Shown here piece after piece: positions 54,236-64,000 of a DNA stretch of 64,000 nucleotides. Both the position numbers and the translations under genes were made by a program. This stretch comes from Diphasiastrum complanatum. Its lineage: Eukaryota > Streptophyta > Lycopodiopsida > Lycopodiales > Lycopodiaceae. The stretch covers positions 20,767,192 through 20,831,191 of the forward strand of contig CM055102.1 of the NCBI GenBank assembly GCA_029204225.1. Direction: 5' to 3'. The notes under the pieces were generated by a model. The model saw only the letters and a program-made list of their open reading frames with translations. It searched no databases and was not told where the DNA came from. How positions within the stretch are numbered: the first letter of the stretch is position 1; each line of letters begins with the position of its first letter.

Positions 54236-54990
54236 CTAGGATGGACTAAGAATAGGCAATTGATGCAAGTAGATTATGTACCTGCAAAGGCGGCCTCATC
54301 TACCAAATGCACAATGAGATGCATTTGAATGGTGAGAATGGATGTGGGAAAGTGCTTCTCGATCAAACACGTTGTCTTGATGGAGCTTTGTCTTGTCGTC
54401 TCAATGGATGCCAGCGGTATCTCCTTAAATGAAATGTATTTTTATAAGAAACGTAAACAACAGTGACTTACGCGTTAGTAAGATCATCATCTTGAATCAT
54501 CCCACGAAAAAATGATGTGAGTCGCATTCACCGTACCTCACCAAACCACTGATTTTGTAGATTTCACTCTTTAACTCCTCTGTCAAGAACCCTCTCAACA
54601 CCAAGGGAAGCACAAACTGCATGCACAAAAACAATTGAGTCATTGAGATACATATATGCGCAATGAGATCATCATGAAATTACAAGACATGCTATAAAAT
54701 GTAATCCACAATGTTGAGGTGGAAGAAATGTCAAAAAACATGCCATGCCAACCTGTAAAAATTTATGCCAGTCATGAGACTTTAGTCCACTTAGCTTGTT
54801 GGCCCTTGTGAAGGCATCCTTTAGGCCTCGCATGTGTTCTGTTGGATTTCGAAATGAGGCTATTGCCTTCTGTACAATCGTCTCTTCTCTCCTCGAGAAG
54901 ATCCATGGGGCCTTTGGGAGGACAATTGAAGTCCCCACCGTTTGTGGCCATAAATCGGCCATCTTTTTCACTTCTTGTGAAGGCATCCTT
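53873..54990 (-). pseudogene. CACTA TNP2/DUF4218 transposase, 3' exons
   Basis: Exons on the minus strand, 5' to 3': about 54990-54753 (MADLWPQTVGTSIVLPKAPW, IFSRREETIVQKAIASFRNP, then KLSGLKSHDWHKFLQ and donor GTTGGC), 54616 to about 54510 (FVLPLVLRGFLTEELKSEIY), about 54425-54290 (SIKTTCLIEKHFPTSILTIQ, MHLIVHLVDEAAFAG) and about 54166-53873 (TVHSRWMFFLERFMKTLKDF, RQRARPKGSMAEGWLVQESM). KLSGLKSHDWH, HLIVHLVDEA and HSRWM are the DUF4218 landmarks in the right order. Introns have plausible GT-AG edges. The transposase catalytic core upstream is not present, so it is a remnant. Confidence 0.82.
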
Positions 54991-55140
54991 TAGGCATCAA
55001 ATTTGTTATGTCAGAGTTCAAAATGAGGCTATTGCCTTCTTTACAATCGTCTCTTCTCTCCTCAAGAAAATCCATGGGCCCTTTGGGAGGACAATTGAAG
55101 TCCCCACCGTTTGTGGCCATAAATCGGCCATCTTAGTAGA
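54805..55140 (-). repeat. Tandem duplication of a 169-bp CACTA exon segment
   Basis: 54805-54973 and 54974-55140 repeat, starting CTTGTGAAGGCATCCTTTAG and ending CCATAAATCGGCCATCTT. The first copy is in frame with the exon; the second has small indels. Confidence 0.9.
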
Positions 55141-55190
55141 GTGTGTAGATTCGATGGTGAGCAGCCCTCCGCCTATCAAAAAGGGTTAGA

Positions 55191-56600
55191 ACACTAGGTA
55201 GGTGCCAATTTGCTAGATTTAGATGCTTTCTACTTTTTTTTCTAACATGTTAGCCAATTTTTTAGCACACAAAATCGAGCTAAATTTCAAAGTTTTATAA
55301 AATATATTGTATGGTTCTAATATAAGTTGATTAGATCAGTGTGTGACCCACACGGTTTTGGCCAGTATAGCCCATGCCTATGGGGTCCCAGTTCACACAA
55401 AAAGAACTACAAAGTTATTTTAAATAAAGTGGCCTTAGAATTGGCCATAACATTTTTATTCTGGCTGATGTATGCCAGATTTCATCTATGTAACCTCGGG
55501 TTTTTATTAATATAAAAAGATATCTAAGATTTTGGAGGACATCCTTTTCCTTGAGACCCAAAAAGAAATCTAAGACCGAAGAATTCGAAGAGAATCGGCA
55601 TCAGACCAATAGCAGCAGTTCCTGAGCAAATCACCGACAAAACTCATCTAGGAGAAAGACCAACAATCCAAGGAGAGATACAAACCTCATTCTAAATGAT
55701 ATTGGGACCAAAGGATAGGATCTTGAAAGACAAATTGCAACCCTCCAAAGACAAGAACAATCCTAAAAGGGTGTGACTCATTGCAAGTACTATGGGACAT
55801 TTCAACTTGAGAAAATGAAAAGAAAGAAAGAAAAATGAAGAGTCTCCCTTCCTTGTATAAAAGACAAGAGGAGACCACAACATTAAAGACCCTTGACCAA
55901 AGTCAAGGGGCCTTGCCTTTCAAAAAGAGAATAGAAAATAGCAAAATGGGCAAGTCAACTCTTCACCATCCTTCAAAAGTAAAGAGTCAAAACATGGTCC
56001 AATGATATGCAAGGCCCCATGAACACTTAATTGGACATAAAAGATAGATGACGAAAGCACATGGGTGGTGAGCAAAAGGTCTTTATGGTGTGATTATGAG
56101 ATAACTACCACTTTGGTTTCATTCCAAGGTGGCAAATCATTCCCATCTCCTATATATACTTGGAGGTTATCATATAAAAGAGATAGAGAAGGAAGAGAGA
56201 ATTCATTATGAAATTTGATTCCATATCTTCTAAAGAGAAATGAGTTGAGAGACTTTCATTCTACATTTCTGGATTCATTTCTAGTGTGTCTTCCTATGGA
56301 TTGAACTTTTTTATGAGGATTGAGCTCTTGAAGAGTGATTTGTTATTAACTTCTTGTTTTTCTATACTTGCCATTGAGATCATTTGTTCATTGAGAGTTA
56401 AATGCATGAAGAGTGCATTAGTGGTCCCATGAGAGTGTGAGTAGAGATGAGACATATGACTTCACCTTTATGAGTGATTGTATAATTGAGAGATTGTGGC
56501 CCCATGAAGATAGAGGTGGGAGTTATCCACTATTCCACAATCCCAATTTTTTTGTGAGCTCCATTTGAGAGGGTCTTCTTGGAGTGATTATATTCTACCA
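55191..56600. other. Spacer, no gene seen
   Basis: About 1.4 kb, AT-rich, with no supported frame or element boundary. Confidence 0.4.
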
Positions 56601-57008
56601 GAAGCTGCCTTGTTTTACATTTACATTGTACCTGAATGGGCCACAGAAATAGTTGAATATCTAATGTGAGGCCGACCAGATAAATCTGTACTCAAGGCGG
56701 AACAACGAAAACTGATTCTAAAAGTGAGACCTTATCAGCTGATTGTCAGTCAATTATATCAAAGAGGAGCAAATCCACCCAAATTATTTCAATTTCGCAT
56801 GAAAGCGTGGGTGGTGGTCATTTTGCATCCGACGTTACAGTCCGAAAGATATGCAATAAGGATGTTGGTGGCCAACGATACATAAGGATATGGATGAATA
56901 CTTGAAGAAGTGTGATGTGTGCCAGAGAGCTCGGAGACCAACAAGGTTGAATTATGATCTTTTACACCCAGTTTCAGCTCAAACACCATTCAAGAAGTGG
57001 GGATTGAG
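56601..57008 (+). pseudogene. Ty3/gypsy integrase zinc region and linker, relic
   Basis: The plus strand encodes AALFYIYIVPEWATEIVEYL, LKAEQRKLILKVRPYQLIV, then in a shifted frame the H2C2 zinc segment (GHFASDVTVRKICNKDVGGQ, KKCDVCQRARRPTRLNYDLL, HPVSAQTPFKKWG). It is related to the sequences duplicated at 11178-12797 but extends further into integrase. A stop after EYLM and at least one frameshift break it. It is cut at KKWGI by the LTR starting at 57009, exactly where integrase would continue to its catalytic core. Confidence 0.82.
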
Positions 57009-59167
57009 TTAACATTCTATGCAGAAATTCTGATCTAGTGGAGAGTGTAGATTAGAGATGCAATCACTGACTGATTACCAACCATCAAAACCATGAACAA
57101 CATCCACAAGTAACAGAGTGATGGAGGAGCTCAGATAAAGCAAAAGAGCTCACAAAGCAAAAGCATCTTTATTACAAAGAGACTGATACATATACAAGTA
57201 AAGGTCTCCTTGCATGAGGACGCCATGTGGCATAGACCTAATAAATGCACGAAATCCACTATTGGCCTCTACGTGGCATTTTAGTCTATATACAGGTAAA
57301 CTCCCATTATTGGCCCGGGACAAGCCCCCGGGCTGGCTTCTTAACTAAAGCCTACCAAACTGAAACATTACATAACTGTAAACTACAATCACAGTTGAGC
57401 TTACTATTTCTAACTCCCTCTCTTAAGCTCAAGTGTGGTTTAAGTATCAACCTAATTGTACACTTATTATAGTATCACATTTGAAGCTAGTATAAATAAA
57501 TCGGATCAAATCTAAGCTCAAATGTGATAAGAGTATCAGAATAAAAATGTGTAGCCATGTCCTGGAGTGTCCGTATAGATCATATGCAATTTTTCTGCTA
57601 CCTGTAATCGACTCACACTCAAGTACACAGTCAAAGCACTTGACTCACAGAGTATCAACCAAACACCATGCTCTCAACAAGAGTCTGCCACACTCTGAAC
57701 TTGACTTGTTCACCATCCAACTTGAAACAAAAGCGGACCACATGAGACACAAGACTCACACCAAGGAAACCTCACTGCCACCATGAGATTATCATCCTCC
57801 ATCTTACTAGGCTGACATCCTATTAGACGCTCACAAGACAGACTCATAATGCGGATAACAATGAGCGACTATGGATCAACCTGAGGAAATCTTACTGCCA
57901 CTAAGATTATACCCTCGCTAGAATATCAGCTAGTAGACATGTCAACAAGTCACTGAGCATCAAATGAGTACTTTGTTTTTCATTTTAGTAGCAAATGCAT
58001 AGCGAATCAAACTCCAACTTAGATCTACGTCTAGTCACAAAAGACTCTCATGACGAAGTCACATGCAAGCAATCACATTCATGCAACCAACACGAATGAC
58101 AAACATATCAACTGATGATCACTGTTTGCTGAAGAAGGTATCCTCATGTACCATATGCCTTTGCCATAGGTAGATCCACTGCTACAACAACCATGCATCC
58201 AAAGCTCCACGCATCTGTCCTGAGATGTCCTCATTGCAAGTTTTCCGCATATCCTAGCTTTCTCCAATGCAATTCTGCCCTTCACTGCTCTAACTCACAA
58301 TGCATTGTGATTAAGCTCATCAAGACCACTTGCGAACAACTTTAGAGCTTCTTGGCTATAGGCACATGCCTTTTTTCCTAGCCTGCCCCATAGACTTTCA
58401 GCCAAAAATTGGGCTTAGTTTGGCACACAGGTCACCAAATAGCAAAAACCGTACCTCATTGGGTCACTTATCTCCTGCTCCATCAAATGGTGTCAAGAAT
58501 GCATCAAAATGCATTTCTCCCTTAACGATGTTGTCGCTCTGTCCGTCAGCTCTGTGCAGGCTTTTACAGGCTCCAAAATGGCCCTTATTTGAACCCAAAA
58601 GCCCTCCTCTAGCCAAAGTTAGGCCCTTCCAAAGTGGCCTTAGAGAATGAGTTCGAAAAATGAACTGTTTCTTCATCTCAAAGAGCTCATGCCCTTCAAT
58701 GCCAAATTCACTAGTCGGGCCCCTTCAACGGCTTTCAAATTGAAATTTTTTAATGAAGTTGCCTTGCAAAATGCCCTTCAATTGCCTTTAGGCCCATTTC
58801 ACTCTCCATCCAATCGTGTCCTCCAATCTAACGATCTTCATCATTTCAAGAGGTCTTGATCCTGGTCGTCGATCTGAATGGGCCAAGATTCAATGATTTC
58901 CCAGCCTTTTTGCGCACTGAATATGACACATCTGGCCACAGACCACCTCTAGCCGCTAGAGCCCTTTGATGGTTGGGCACGCGGGAGCTGCCACAAGCTC
59001 CTCCTTTGTTCTCCTTCCATAAACAAGCTATGGTTTCTTTTCCTTTGCTATGGCTGCATCTGATCAGAGCATCCAAACTCCTCCTAGAATCTATGACCTT
59101 CAAGCAGCTACTGTTTCTCCCCAAGGCACCCAGCTGTATAAGCTTACATCTCCAAAAAAGTCTTAGA

Positions 59168-59560
59168 ATGATGAAAGATCAGAGGTTTTTCCTCCCTAGA
59201 ACGCTGACTCTCAAAAACCTTCATAGCAAGAGAATTGAATTGCTCTCTGATGAAAGCATGGCTGTCCATGGCCTCCTAGCAGTTGAGTCTGCTACCAGGG
59301 CACCCACATGAAGCCTCTTACAACTCAAAATATGGTTCTGTATGAAGAAAGATCCAACATTTTCTTCTTGTAAACTCTAGCTGTCCGTGAGAATGCTCAA
59401 AGGATTGCCAATCACTTCCCCACCCTTCCATGTCCGAGCATGGCTTCTTGCAGTCATCACCTAGCTGCTCCAGCGCCCTACTGTATCTTCTTACAATAGC
59501 AAAACAGCTTCCTACAGAGAAAGATCCAAAGTTTTTGCTCTGTAAACCCCGGTTTGCAAA
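59168..59560. repeat. Degenerate tandem repeats of about 175 bp in R6
   Basis: The block GAAAGATC..A..TTTTT.CTC.GTAAAC recurs near 59171, 59346 and 59521, spacing about 175 bp, with many differences. Confidence 0.55.
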
Positions 59561-59946
59561 GACTAAGCTTTGTTGCATATCTTTGGAACTGCCTTCTGAT
59601 CAATTCTAGAGAATTGAATCTCCACAGCTACCATGGCTGTCCAGCAACCTGTCCCAATCCTTGTTTGCAACAAATCGCTCCACAATTCACTGATAATTGC
59701 CTCCGTTATGAGCACTTCTTCTTTTTTGTCAGCTGCCTCATAGCCTGCTTGCTATGAAATTTTCTTTTACTTTGATTCTACGAATTGGCTTCGTATGCAC
59801 TAAATCAAAGGGCTTTGCGTCACCAATCACCCCGGAGCATCCTGTACCTCGTACGGCGTCCTTATCGTTGCTCGATTCTGATGCTACCATCGATGGAATC
59901 ACTCTTCCAAGAGCTTTGATCGTGCATGTTCCTCCACAGCCTGCAA

Positions 59947-59958
59947 GCTCTGATACCA
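59947..59958 (-). promoter_or_regulatory. Primer-binding site of R6
   Basis: gctctgatacca (reverse complement TGGTATCAGAGC), two bases from the LTR repeat. Confidence 0.85.
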
Positions 59959-60045
59959 AGTTAACATTCTATGCGGAAATTCTGATCTAGTGGAGAGTGC
60001 AGATAAGAGACGCAATCACTGACTGATTGTCAACCATCGAATCAG

Positions 60046-60960
60046 AGTAGTGAAATTAGCCTGCCTACATGGTCTGATCTTGAAAATCCGACATCTAGAG
60101 CAAGTTGTGTGAGAGTTCACCTTCTACGAGGGTTAAACCTTCTCAAACAGGCTGAACCTTCACAGAACCTTCGCAGGGCAGTCAAATCACCTTCTGAACC
60201 TTTGTAGACTTCACTAAGGTCTTAGAATATTATGATGAAGGTCCCTAAAATTTTTTGGTTGGAACTGAACTGGAGAAAGTGCACTTTTCCTAATATGCAC
60301 TCTAATTTTTGCTATATAAGGGAAAAAAATTCGAGTAATTTGGCACTTCATTCAGCGAAGCTTTGCCAAAAAAATATACTAGATTTTCAATGTTATCAGA
60401 TTGCAACAAAAATTCTCACCAGCCTTCATCAACTCTCAAAGCCACCTGTTACACACAGTGCCACCATTTCCACCTTCGTTCTCACGATTTTCATCTTTTC
60501 ACAGTTTTTTAAGCCTTTAGCCTGTTTTTTACGCCTTTTCCTCTTTCTTGAGTGACTTTTCACCTTTCTTCCATCTCCGTCGCTAGCGCACCTTTTTGAC
60601 CATCTAACGTCATGACTTCTTCTTCCTCTACTGACGATACCCAAACGAAGTAGGTTATCCAACGTGAGATACCTGTTGGAATGACAAAGTGGAGCCACAG
60701 CCCATGCTCAAAGAAATACCATAAGTAGAAGTGGGACTTTGTTCAAAGTGGATATACGTGGTAAATGTTTAAGTGTTCAATGTCCCCTGGTACCAGCCCC
60801 TTTGCGAGTAAGGGGGAGCACTTGGATTCGTGGGCGGCTAGGCGTTTAGGGACGAGATCCTGGAACGCGGCTCACGGAAGGGGCAAAAGGCTCCGTGATT
60901 TTGGTGCAACCTCTGAACCAAAGAAAGGCTAAGTTACATCATGGTGCAACCTCTGAACCA
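60046..60960. other. Spacer, no gene seen
   Basis: Contains a short direct repeat near 60902-60973 (TGGTGCAACCTCTGAACCA twice). No supported gene. Confidence 0.5.
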
Positions 60961-60971
60961 GAAAGGTTAAG

Positions 60972-61700
60972 TTGTATCCATTGAAGGCCCATCGAATCAA
61001 CAACGATCTATCTATTTGTGTTCCCAACGTCCATCATGTTCCTCAGCTATCAAAGAACCTGTTATCAGTCTCTAAGATAACTGATGAGGGCTACATTGTT
61101 ACTTTTTCATCTGAGCAGTGTACAATATCTGAGGAAGATACTACTCTGACTACATGCACTAGAGTCAAAAATCCTTACATACTCTCTAATTCAGTTGCAT
61201 TAGCTAGCACTTCTCATGAAAATGTAAATGATAATGCTATTATGTGGCATAGTCGATTTGGACATGTGAATACAAGATCACTTCCCTATATGTGTTGTAA
61301 TAATATAGTTGATGGATTGTATTTCCCTTCTTCATTAGATAAGAAATTTTTCTTTTTGTGAATCATGTGTCCATGGAAAACACTCTAGAAGCAAGTTTCC
61401 CAAATCACATTCCATCAAAACAAAACATGTATTGGATCTTGTACATAGCGATCTTTGTGCTCCAATGCCAACTCCGTCCTTAGGAGATGCAATCTATTTT
61501 ATCACTTTCATAGATGATTATTCTAGATGGTCTACAGTCATGTTCATTAAGCACAAATCTGAAGCCTTTGAATGCTTCAAGAGATGCAAGGCCATGGCTG
61601 AGTGGTGAGAACACTTTGTATTGATGGTGGCGGTGAATACTTCTCTAACGAGATGTCCAACTACATGGGTGAACATGATATTAGAAGACAGTTCACCACT
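60972..61700 (+). pseudogene. copia protease-integrase fragment, broken
   Basis: The frame encodes the end of the protease region (VPNVHHVPQLSKNLLSVSKI), the pre-integrase zinc part (MWHSRFGHVNTRSLPYM), a frameshift near 61355, then CESCVHGKHSRSKFPKSH, LDLVHSDLCAPM, ITFIDDYSRWSTVMFIKHKS and, after another shift near 61605, LCIDGGGEYFSNEM. The first two catalytic aspartate regions (FIDDYSR and IDGGGEY) are present; in the second, the usual DNGGE is DGGGE. Sequence is lost after QFTTSYFF, near which the next element begins. Truncated at both ends. Confidence 0.85.
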
Positions 61701-61774
61701 TCTTATTTTTTTGTTGTAGGTCCAGATTGGTAAATGGTCAAAATGCCCATCAGAATAGGCTAATCTATGGGGTT

Positions 61775-62043
61775 TGTTAAAGTAGTGCCTATTCTGAGTT
61801 AAAATAGCAATGATCGACTTATACAATGCTTTCTTATTTCAACGACACCACGTGTGCTTAGTTCTAGAGTTATCGGGCCATCTTTCTTTTATGTGCCCTT
61901 TGAGTGTTTTTAAGCAACTTATCTTTGTACTTACGAGTCAGTTGAATATACAGTTTGAGGAGAGCAATTCTGTGGTCTTGTTGCACTTGACGTTGTGGTG
62001 TGGTGATTAATCCGGTCGGGTGTTTGAACTGTGTTTTCTTAAC
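61775..62043 (+). repeat. 5' LTR of R8
   Basis: The start TGTTAA and end TTAAC are inferred from the primer-binding site position and the TG/AAC ends; the second LTR is not in the window. Confidence 0.7.
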
Positions 62044-62044
62044 T

Positions 62045-62056
62045 TGGTATCAGAGC
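62045..62056 (+). promoter_or_regulatory. Primer-binding site of R8
   Basis: TGGTATCAGAGC, one base after the LTR end. Confidence 0.95.
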
Positions 62057-63288
62057 CCTTAGTGGCTTGAATCACCGGACAAGAACAGAGAGCTACAGAT
62101 TCACGACGGTTTGTTGGCTAGGAAGCACAAAATCGAGTCTGTGGAGATTCGTGGAACGGCTCAAAATTGTAAAAAGGATTCAGAGACAGGGAATTGTTGG
62201 TTGAATCAGAAAGCAAGCAAAGATTGAAGCTGAAAATTCTTCTGGAGGGTTGCTTGGCGTTTGTGATTTGTTTGAATCCAACCGAACACCGTTTGAAGAG
62301 CGGTTTGGAGCAGAGGATTGTCTACAGTAGGGCAACCTCAGCCAGATAGGAGCCGCAAGTGAAAGCTCAGGGAAAGCCTAAGTAAAGCCCAATATATCCT
62401 TCTCTTGTTTCAAAGTGCAAAATCTGGGATATCTCCTTGTAGGAGGCCGTTTTCAGAGCTATAAGTTGCTGAGAATGGGTGCCCTAGTAGTGCGATTCAG
62501 CAGTAGGGAGGCCGCGACTGGTGGTGGAGGAAGAAAGCAGTCAGATCGATCCACAAGGAGCAGCCATAGACTATGAAGAGAGAGAAGAGTCCATCGTAGA
62601 GAGAGAGAAGAGGAGGAGAGGTTGCGAGACCTCTCGCGTGCCCAGTTCAGTTAGTCAGTTAGCGGCCCAAAGTGCTTGGTGCTTCGAAGGCCCTTGATCA
62701 ATGCACAAATGCGTGGAAAGCCGTCCGATTTCGAATCACACAGATCAATGATGGTTATTACATGACAGGTGGGTCGTTGGATCTAAAGGATCTGTTGGAT
62801 TGATGTGAAAAAGTCTGAAGGGTTTTGAAGTGCAAAGTGCATTGCAACTTCATTTAAAATCTTCAAACTGAAAAAATTGTTGGGTCCCAAGGTTTTGAAG
62901 GGTGAAGTTTCTTCACACTGAAGAAATAGTTCAAAAACCCAAATTGCCCTTATTTTCACCTCCTTTAGCCTATTTTGGCCAAACACAAGGCTATAGCCTC
63001 CAAACGAAGGACACCTTGACTGTACCTACAAGTACGATACACAAAACAGAGTGATTGCCGTGGAGAAAGTGTTCGAAGCGCGCCAGAAGTGATTTCACCA
63101 TTCCACTAGGCAGGAAGCTGGGAGTTGGTGATGAGAAGCATTTCGAAAAACGACGCCAATTTGGCTTTCAATTTGGCGAAAGAGAGGCGGGTGGCCTGGT
63201 AAGCTAAAAATTGCAGGTGATTTCTGAATCACGGTTGGCTCCAGCATATACTTTATAGCCTATAGGTGAAGTTTCAAGCAGTTTGGAG
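62057..63288 (+). other. Long leader of R8
   Basis: About 1.23 kb between primer-binding site and gag. It contains GAGAGA-rich purine sequence near 62570-62620 and a segment near 62783-62990 whose wording (TTTTGAAGGG, TTCAAACTGAA) resembles the opposite strand of part of R6. No coding frame that I can support. Confidence 0.6.
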
Positions 63289-64000
63289 ATGGCAAACATC
63301 AATGAGGCAATTTTGGGCGATGCAAGCAAACTTGATGGGGCTTCTAACTACAACATCTGGAAATTCAAAATGAAGAGCATTTTGATGGAGAAAGAGTTGT
63401 GGGAGATCGTGGCAGGTATTGATGTCCGGCCAAATACCACTCCATGTGACATAAGGGCCTTTGATAAAAAGGCGCAGAGAGCATTGTCCTTGATCAATCT
63501 TTCAGTGAAAGACCATGTGATCACTCATATAAGTGATGCCACGATGGCTAGGGGAGCTTGGGAAGCTCTTAGAATGCAATTTCAAACTTGCAATCCAGCT
63601 CGAGCCATGTTCTTGAAGTCGCGATTGAACGCAGTAAGGATGGAAGAAAGTGAATCAATGGGATCTTTCTTCACCAGGATAAAGGAGCTGAGAGATCAAC
63701 TTGTGGCGATTGGAGAACAAATCAGGGATATTGAATTGGTACATACCACAATGAGCGGTGTCTCGTAAGGGCTACAGATGTTTGTGAGTGGCATTGCTTC
63801 GAGGGAGAGATTGCCTACTTTTGAAGACTTCCATGGAATCATGTTGCAAGAAGAGCAGTGTCGCGAAGTGGTGAAGTCAAGGCAAACCCCACAGGAGGGT
63901 CAAGCCTTGCTTGATAAAGGCAAGCAGAAAGGATGGAAAAGGATTGCTAAGAAATCCAAGGATGATGATGACGAGGGAAAGTCGTCATCAAAAGAGAAAA
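63289..64000 (+). CDS. copia gag of R8 (partial, one in-frame stop)
   Basis: From ATG 63289: MANINEAILGDASKLDGASN, YNIWKFKMKSILMEKELWEI, FDKKAQRALSLINLSVKDHV, AWEALRMQFQTCNPARAMFL, KSRLNAVRMEESESMGSFFT, RIKELRDQLVAIGEQIRDIE. A TAA after MSGVS at 63766-63768 breaks it, where a Leu/Lys-like residue would be expected, and the frame then continues (GLQMFVSGIASRERLPTFED, FHGIMLQEEQCREV) into a Lys/Ser/Asp-rich region at the window edge. It matches copia Gag (UBN2-type) blocks in order. Gag forms the particle. Best-preserved gag in the window apart from that stop. Confidence 0.88.

Larger units (their letters stand above)
49581..55190 (-). mobile_element. CACTA transposon remnant containing unit B
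   Basis: CACTACAAGAG at 49581 is the conserved CACTA terminal motif and sets the left end. TNP2/DUF4218 exons run on the minus strand at 53873-54990 and again at 50189-50510. A 2.95-kb repeat (unit B, 50553-53497) splits the gene and is bordered by two near-identical 735-bp CACTA segments (49819-50552 and 53499-54235). The right terminal repeat was not found, so the right boundary is approximate. Confidence 0.75.
57009..60045 (-). mobile_element. Non-autonomous LTR retroelement R6 (large interior without gag/pol)
   Basis: An 85-bp direct repeat starting TTAACATTCTATGC at 57009 and 59961 marks both LTR starts. The right copy is preceded by the primer-binding site gctctgatacca (59947-59958). 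A pyrimidine-rich stretch CTCCCTCTCTTA at 57416-57427 could be the polypurine tract next to the left LTR. The 2.5-kb interior has no recognisable gag or pol. The right LTR diverges after 60045, so its outer part is lost or different. A large-retroelement-derivative (LARD-like) interpretation fits. Confidence 0.65.
61775..64000 (+). mobile_element. Ty1/copia retrotransposon R8, 5' part
   Basis: 5' LTR 61775-62043 (269 bp, TGTTAAAG...TTCTTAAC), primer-binding site TGGTATCAGAGC at 62045-62056, a leader of about 1.2 kb and gag from 63289. The element runs off the right edge. It is inserted next to the copia relic at 60972-61700. A target-site duplication cannot be checked because the other end is outside the window. 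Confidence 0.85.

Noticed and set aside
58330-59990. Plus-strand frames inside R6 (Pro/Ser/Leu-rich)
   Set aside because: No domain, opposite to the element's direction, and interrupted; they look like composition effects within degenerate repeats.

Overview
This is nuclear DNA from a land plant with a large, repeat-packed genome. Evidence seen directly: plant Ty1/copia and Ty3/gypsy retroelements, plant CACTA (TNP2/DUF4218) remnants, a Helitron helicase relic, plant-type telomere-like repeats, GT-AG introns, a SERINC-type first exon with a plant-like N-terminus, and an ABI3/LAV-type B3 domain split by introns. I cannot fix the species. A large-genome non-flowering plant such as a fern is a guess, not a result.

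Layout. 1-294: end of a CACTA transposase gene. 295-3994: decayed minus-strand copia. 4318-9763: complete but dead plus-strand copia with target-site duplication CAATT. 9764-12800: proline-rich relic frame, a diverged copy of copia LTR family A, and an 816-bp tandem duplication of gypsy RNase H/integrase sequence. 13100-14935: divergent CACTA-type gene fragments. 16715-17897: B3-domain gene. 18118-23807: minus-strand copia (LTR family A) whose reverse transcriptase has been replaced by about 1.06 kb of foreign sequence. 23808-31690: old, mostly featureless DNA with one gypsy protease relic. 31699-32097: a 399-bp TRIM retroelement whose LTRs each contain a tRNA-like sequence. 32241-32423: SERINC first coding exon (minus). 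33110-35033: two GC-rich tandem units of about 0.95 kb. 35870-41400: minisatellites and copy 1 of a 2.9-kb dispersed repeat (unit B). 42720-47126: gag-only LTR element with a perfect solo LTR nested in it. 48306-49125: Helitron helicase relic. 49581-55190: CACTA element holding unit B copy 2 between two direct repeats. 56600-57008: gypsy integrase relic. 57009-60045: LTR element lacking recognisable gag/pol. 60972-61700: copia integrase relic. 61775-64000: 5' part of a copia element with LTR, primer-binding site and gag, running off the window.

Only the SERINC exon and perhaps the B3 gene look like host genes; nearly everything else is mobile DNA inserted into mobile DNA. Insertion order can be read in places: the family A solo LTR (42900-43552, duplication TTTCC) lies inside an older LTR element (duplication ATATA), which itself splits a copy of a smaller repeat module.

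The most interesting item is the TRIM at 31699-32097. Both 144-bp LTRs carry a 73-nt cloverleaf-like sequence with good Pol III A and B boxes. This parallels the 5S-bearing Cassandra TRIMs but uses a tRNA-like sequence. No run of four T occurs through the element, so a Pol III transcript could in principle read its full length.
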